From Dichloromethanomonas sp964477085 (GTDB lineage Bacteria; Bacillota; Desulfitobacteriia; Desulfitobacteriales; Syntrophobotulaceae): DNA of 6,844 nucleotides. A program made the position numbers and the translations under genes. This document shows, piece after piece, positions 6,274 through 6,844 of this stretch. The notes under the pieces were generated by a model. It was not told where the DNA came from and searched no databases. It saw only the letters and a program-made list of their open reading frames with translations. Where the stretch lies: contig CAYZDF010000111.1 in NCBI GenBank assembly GCA_964477085.1, positions 1-6,844 on the forward strand, in the 5' to 3' direction. How positions within the stretch are numbered: the first letter of the stretch is position 1; each line of letters opens with the position of its first letter.

Positions 6274-6333
6274 CGGATGAAGCAAGAGAATCAGATTGCC
6301 AAAGAGAAGGCCAGGAAAGGCAAGAACCTCTAA
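6274..6333 (+). other. Short open tail in a shifted frame, possible gene-end debris
   Basis: Directly after the previous fragment and in a frame shifted by +1, the sequence reads RMKQENQIAKEKARKGKNL to a TAA at 6331-6333. The composition is that of a real charged, helical protein C-terminus. It has an ATG at 6277 but no ribosome binding site. I cannot tell whether it belonged to the same lost gene through a frameshift or to another. The family is not recognised. Confidence 0.25.
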
Positions 6334-6510
6334 GGAAGCTAATGCATGTGTTGTACCAAACGCCATTTCATGCAGCACATTCTGAGTTATGTGTATTTTT
6401 GCAACACATGGTATGCATCTTCAAGAAAGACAAAGCAATATCAAATTGGAGGCATCTATTGGTAAGGGATAACATCCAGTCAAATGTGGTAAACCGCTGG
6501 GAGTGAAGTA

Positions 6511-6576
6511 ATTGACAATTGAGAATTGAGAATTGACAATTTGGGGACGGGGTTGATTGAGGATTGAGAATTGCCA
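6511..6576. repeat. Degenerate heptanucleotide repeat, ATTGAGA type
   Basis: Four head-to-tail heptamers, ATTGACA, ATTGAGA, ATTGAGA and ATTGACA, occupy 6511-6538. After a G-rich interruption the series resumes at 6556-6576 as ATTGAGG, ATTGAGA and ATTGCCA. Such seven-base repeats are known between genes in several bacterial groups. The unit length matches the other repeat block at 6780. Confidence 0.8.
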
Positions 6577-6614
6577 ATGAAAGGCGGTGAATAGAGAATG
6601 GGTGGAGATTAAGA

Positions 6615-6640
6615 CCATTTTCGTGGCGTCACGAAATTGG
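6615..6640. repeat. Hairpin, 11-bp arms with one mismatch
   Basis: CCATTTTCGTG (6615-6625) and CACGAAATTGG (6630-6640) pair around a GCGT loop with a single T-T mismatch. No T-run follows, so it does not look like an intrinsic terminator. It is the first of three adjacent hairpins and may be part of a dispersed intergenic repeat. Confidence 0.7.
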
Positions 6641-6649
6641 TTGTGGTAG

Positions 6650-6668
6650 AAGCGGTGTCCCGCCGCTT
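6650..6668. repeat. Hairpin, 6-bp GC-rich stem
   Basis: AAGCGG (6650-6655) pairs with CCGCTT (6663-6668) around a seven-base loop TGTCCCG. It is the second element of the hairpin cluster. Confidence 0.6.
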
Positions 6669-6669
6669 G

Positions 6670-6686
6670 CGACACGAGACGTGTCG
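6670..6686. repeat. Hairpin, perfect 7-bp stem
   Basis: CGACACG (6670-6676) and CGTGTCG (6680-6686) are exact reverse complements around AGA. The stem starts two bases after the preceding hairpin. As DNA it could also be a palindromic protein-binding site. Confidence 0.65.
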
Positions 6687-6746
6687 AATCCTGTAAAGCG
6701 AAGCCGGTCAAGGGATTGTGAGAGGCCTACAAAAAAAGTTTTGGGT

Positions 6747-6768
6747 TTGTCCAGTTATTGTCCAGTTA
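6747..6768. repeat. Tandem 11-bp direct repeat
   Basis: TTGTCCAGTTA occurs twice with no spacer (6747-6757 and 6758-6768). A poly-A run lies shortly upstream. Function unknown; it may be a slippage duplication. Confidence 0.75.
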
Positions 6769-6779
6769 AGAGAGAGTAG

Positions 6780-6821
6780 GTGTGAGGTGTGAGGTCTGAG
6801 GTGTGAGGTTTGAGGTGGCAG
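6780..6821. repeat. Heptanucleotide tandem repeat, GTGTGAG type
   Basis: Six consecutive heptamers read GTGTGAG, GTGTGAG, GTCTGAG, GTGTGAG, GTTTGAG and GTGGCAG. Variation is mostly at the third and fourth bases of the unit. Same period as the block at 6511 but a different unit. Confidence 0.85.
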
Positions 6822-6844
6822 GTTCAGTTTCTCATTGACAGCTA

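Larger units (their letters stand above)
6334..6844. other. Repeat-rich non-coding region
   Basis: About 510 bases carry no supportable gene on either strand. They contain a 9-bp inverted repeat (CATGTGTTG at 6345-6353 and CAACACATG at 6402-6410), heptamer repeats, three consecutive hairpins, a tandem 11-mer and a second heptamer block, listed separately. Long minus-strand readings exist here only because the repeats lack stops in that frame. No convincing promoter, terminator, tRNA or CRISPR structure is visible. Confidence 0.75.

Noticed and set aside
6345..6410. 9-bp inverted repeat CATGTGTTG/CAACACATG as ends of an insertion sequence
   Set aside because: Only 66 bases separate the outer ends, no transposase fragment lies between them, and no flanking target duplication is visible.
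6346..6465. A 39-codon + strand ORF starting MCCTKRHF
   Set aside because: No ribosome binding site, Cys/Tyr/His-rich chance composition, and its first bases form one arm of an inverted repeat.
6421..6711. Minus-strand reading of 96 codons with repeated QFSI and NSQFSI words
   Set aside because: It is produced by translating the ATTGAGA heptamers and hairpins; there is no ribosome binding site and no protein-like composition.

Overview
The window looks like a stretch of accessory chromosome from an uncultured or little-studied Gram-negative bacterium. Every supportable gene is on the + strand, most have a purine-rich ribosome binding site (AGGAGG, GGAGG, AAGGAG, GAGG), and TAA, TAG and TGA all serve as stops. 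The right end carries heptanucleotide repeats of the ATTGAGA and GTGTGAG type plus clustered hairpins. To my knowledge such repeats are common between genes in Cloacimonadota and Bacteroidota-like genomes. I lean towards a Cloacimonadota-like organism, but this is a guess from style; no ribosomal or other phylogenetic marker is present.

Layout: (1) At 1-112 is the last part of a protein entering from the left, resembling the closing beta strands of a concanavalin/DUF1080-like domain. (2) At 220-1062 is a membrane-anchored CpXC zinc-ribbon protein whose C-terminal Sel1-like repeat is cut by an in-frame TGA; the missing tail is still readable to 1137. (3) At 1162-2445 is a Sel1-repeat membrane protein with bacterial PH-like domains. 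(4) At 2446-2785 is a short interval with one well-initiated 38-codon ORF and a doubtful 66-codon ORF, probably partly gene debris. (5) At 2786-3481 is an exported protein of unknown function. (6) At 3530-3967 is a stand-alone HD hydrolase of the RelA/SpoT superfamily. (7) At 4019-4714 is a second CpXC protein, paralogous to the first, with a membrane segment and an acidic coiled-coil tail. (8) At 4808-6175 is a protein with a signal peptide, an exported domain, a membrane segment and cytoplasmic ankyrin repeats. (9) At 6150-6272 is a start-less fragment resembling the C-terminal specificity region of a Type IIG restriction enzyme. (10) From there to the end the DNA is non-coding and repeat-rich.

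The genes are co-oriented with short gaps (about 10 to 95 bases apart from the 2446-2785 interval) and could be one or two transcription units. Four products combine a membrane anchor with a protein-interaction or zinc-ribbon module (CpXC, Sel1, PH-like, ankyrin). This suggests an envelope-associated set built by domain shuffling, with the HD hydrolase as the only recognisable enzyme. What the set does cannot be told from sequence. The nonsense codon, the small-ORF interval and the restriction-enzyme-like scrap indicate a region with rearrangement and gene decay.
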